Source: Alphaproteobacteria bacterium
GTDB taxonomy: Bacteria > Pseudomonadota > Alphaproteobacteria > Rickettsiales > UBA3002
Reading direction: 5' to 3'
Assembly (NCBI GenBank): GCA_021732545.1
Contig: JAKFUW010000073.1
Span: 1-5,218 of the forward strand
DNA length: 5,218 nucleotides
A program made the translations under genes and the position numbers. Positions 4,140 to 5,218 of the stretch are shown here, piece after piece. The notes under the pieces were generated by a model, which made no database searches, had not been told where the DNA came from, and worked only from the letters and a program-made list of their open reading frames with translations. The first letter of the stretch is position 1. Each line of letters starts with the position of its first letter.

Positions 4140-5218
4140 ATGGCACCCATCCAAACCTTGCTGGTGACAGGCGGCGCAGGATTTATTGGCAGTTGCTTTG
4201 TGCGCCAGCGCGCCGCGGCGGGGCAGAAAATCATCGTGCTCGATAGCCTGACCTATGCTGGCCACCGCGAGAGCATAAGCGGCGTTGCAGGCGACGTGGA
4301 GCTAGTGGTGGGCGACATCAATGATGGTGCGCTGGTGGCAGCGCTGCTTGCCAAACATAAACCCGATGCCGTAGTGCATTTTGCCGCTGAAAGCCATGTT
4401 GATAATTCGATTTCGTCGCCCGGTGCATTCGTGCAAACCAATGTGGTGGGAACCTATAGTTTGCTGGAAAGCTGCCGCCATTATTGGAATGGGTTGCCCG
4501 ATAAATCCGCGTTTCGCTATCTGCAAATTTCCACCGATGAAGTCTATGGCACGCTTGGCGACACGGGTAAATTTTCAGAATCCACCCCTATGCAACCAAA
4601 TTCCCCTTATTCGGCGAGCAAAGCCGCAGGCGATCATTTGGCGCGTGCGTGGTTTCATACCTATCAATTCCCCGCGATCGTCACCAATTGTTCCAACAAT
4701 TATGGCCCGCGCCAACACCCCGAAAAACTGATTCCATTAATGACCACGCACGCACTCTGCGGCAAGGCGCTTCCTGTTTATGGCACGGGCAATAATGTGC
4801 GCGATTGGATCCATGTGGACGATCATTGCCGTGGCGTCTATCTGGCGCTAACACGTGGCACGCTTGGCGCGACCTATTGTTTTGGCGGCAATGCGGAACG
4901 CAAAAATCTGGAAGTGGTCAAAGCCATTTGCACAGCACTTTCTGAGCTGACGGATAAATCCGTTGCCGATTATGAATCGCTGATTACGTATGTAGAAGAT
5001 CGCGCAGGGCATGATTGGCGCTACGCAATTGATGATAGCAAAGCGCAAAAAGAACTTGGCTTCACTCGCGAACATACGTTTGAATCGGGTTTGAAAGACA
5101 CAGTGAAATGGTACTTAGAAAATGGCGCATGGTGCGATGTGGTGAAAGCACGAAAGAGCGAAGACACGAAGGCAGGAAAACAAGAAGACATGCAAGCGCT
5201 AAATCAGAAAGCATCATG
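4140..5218 (+). CDS. rfbB: dTDP-glucose 4,6-dehydratase (RmlB/RfbB), 3' end beyond window
   Basis: This NAD-dependent enzyme turns dTDP-D-glucose into dTDP-4-keto-6-deoxy-D-glucose, the second step to dTDP-L-rhamnose and other deoxysugars of O-antigen and other surface glycans. It is a cytoplasmic extended short-chain dehydrogenase. The NAD motif TGGAGFIGS (10-18) opens a Rossmann fold, D35 begins D-S-L-T-Y-A-G, and F-A-A-E-S-H-V-D (81-88) is family-typical. The catalytic set is complete: T132-D133-E134 in STDEVYG, and Y157 with K161 in YSASK. Substrate-side motifs NCSNNYGPRQHPEKLIPLM (183-201) and RDWIHVDDH (221-229) are present. The ATG at 4140 has AAGGA (4129-4133) 6 bases before it. The conserved fold ends near residue 336; the frame then continues as a K/E/Q-rich tail and is still open after 359 codons, so the gene is cut by the window edge. 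Neighbours rfbD, rfbA or rfbC would be expected beyond. Its context is separate from the tonB operon. Confidence 0.95.
   Translation, partial: MAPIQTLLVTGGAGFIGSCFVRQRAAAGQKIIVLDSLTYAGHRESISGVAGDVELVVGDINDGALVAALLAKHKPDAVVHFAAESHVDNSISSPGAFVQTNVVGTYSLLESCRHYWNGLPDKSAFRYLQISTDEVYGTLGDTGKFSESTPMQPNSPYSASKAAGDHLARAWFHTYQFPAIVTNCSNNYGPRQHPEKLIPLMTTHALCGKALPVYGTGNNVRDWIHVDDHCRGVYLALTRGTLGATYCFGGNAERKNLEVVKAICTALSELTDKSVADYESLITYVEDRAGHDWRYAIDDSKAQKELGFTREHTFESGLKDTVKWYLENGAWCDVVKARKSEDTKAGKQEDMQALNQKAS

Noticed and set aside
3889..4167. A 92-codon plus-strand reading frame
   Set aside because: It is a translation of the heptamer array and the palindromic element (the tell-tale R-H-C-E-E-R and A-T-K-Q-S-I peptides), lacks a ribosome site, and overlaps the well-supported start of rfbB.

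Overview
The window looks like chromosomal DNA from a Gram-negative proteobacterium, most likely an alphaproteobacterium. This is an inference. It rests on an inner-membrane energiser plus TonB operon (which implies an outer membrane), on the single-cysteine form of the Trm112-family protein, and on several dispersed palindromic repeats of kinds often seen between genes in that group. No 16S or other decisive marker is present.

Layout, left to right. Bases 2-64 hold the possible last codons of an unidentified plus-strand gene. A tRNA-Gly(GCC) lies on the minus strand (232-306). A 60-residue Trm112/YcaR-family protein follows at 446-628; its last five codons and stop fall inside a heptamer-based inverted repeat (611-690). 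A 248-base intergenic stretch then carries small palindromes, a weak promoter candidate and a perfect 16-bp palindrome (829-844), just ahead of a four-gene operon.

The operon reads exbB (877-1788, GTG start), exbD (1796-2281), a second, different exbD (2281-2682) and tonB (2684-3778). Gaps are 7, -1 and 1 bases, so it is almost certainly one transcript and translationally coupled. The products should form a proton-driven ExbB/ExbD motor in the inner membrane that energises TonB, which spans the periplasm to drive TonB-dependent outer-membrane transporters. Two details stand out. ExbB carries a long charged cytoplasmic tail with three QERQA(L/M) hexapeptides. Its third membrane helix has alanine where E. 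coli ExbB and TolQ have a conserved glutamate. The channel-facing aspartate is kept in both ExbD proteins.

Bases 3779-4139 are non-coding and crowded with repeats: a nested hairpin with a terminator-like core, a C/G-rich hairpin, a CGGTTGR heptamer tandem array, and a dispersed palindromic element with GTCATTGCGAG / CTCGCAATGAC ends. The window closes with rfbB/rmlB (4140 to beyond 5218), dTDP-glucose 4,6-dehydratase, probably the start of a dTDP-sugar or surface polysaccharide cluster. Its reading frame is still open at the window edge and ends in a lysine/glutamate-rich tail.

I do not see a clearly new system. The most interesting points are the modified ExbB, the paired ExbD proteins, the candidate operator, and repeats that encode or abut gene ends.
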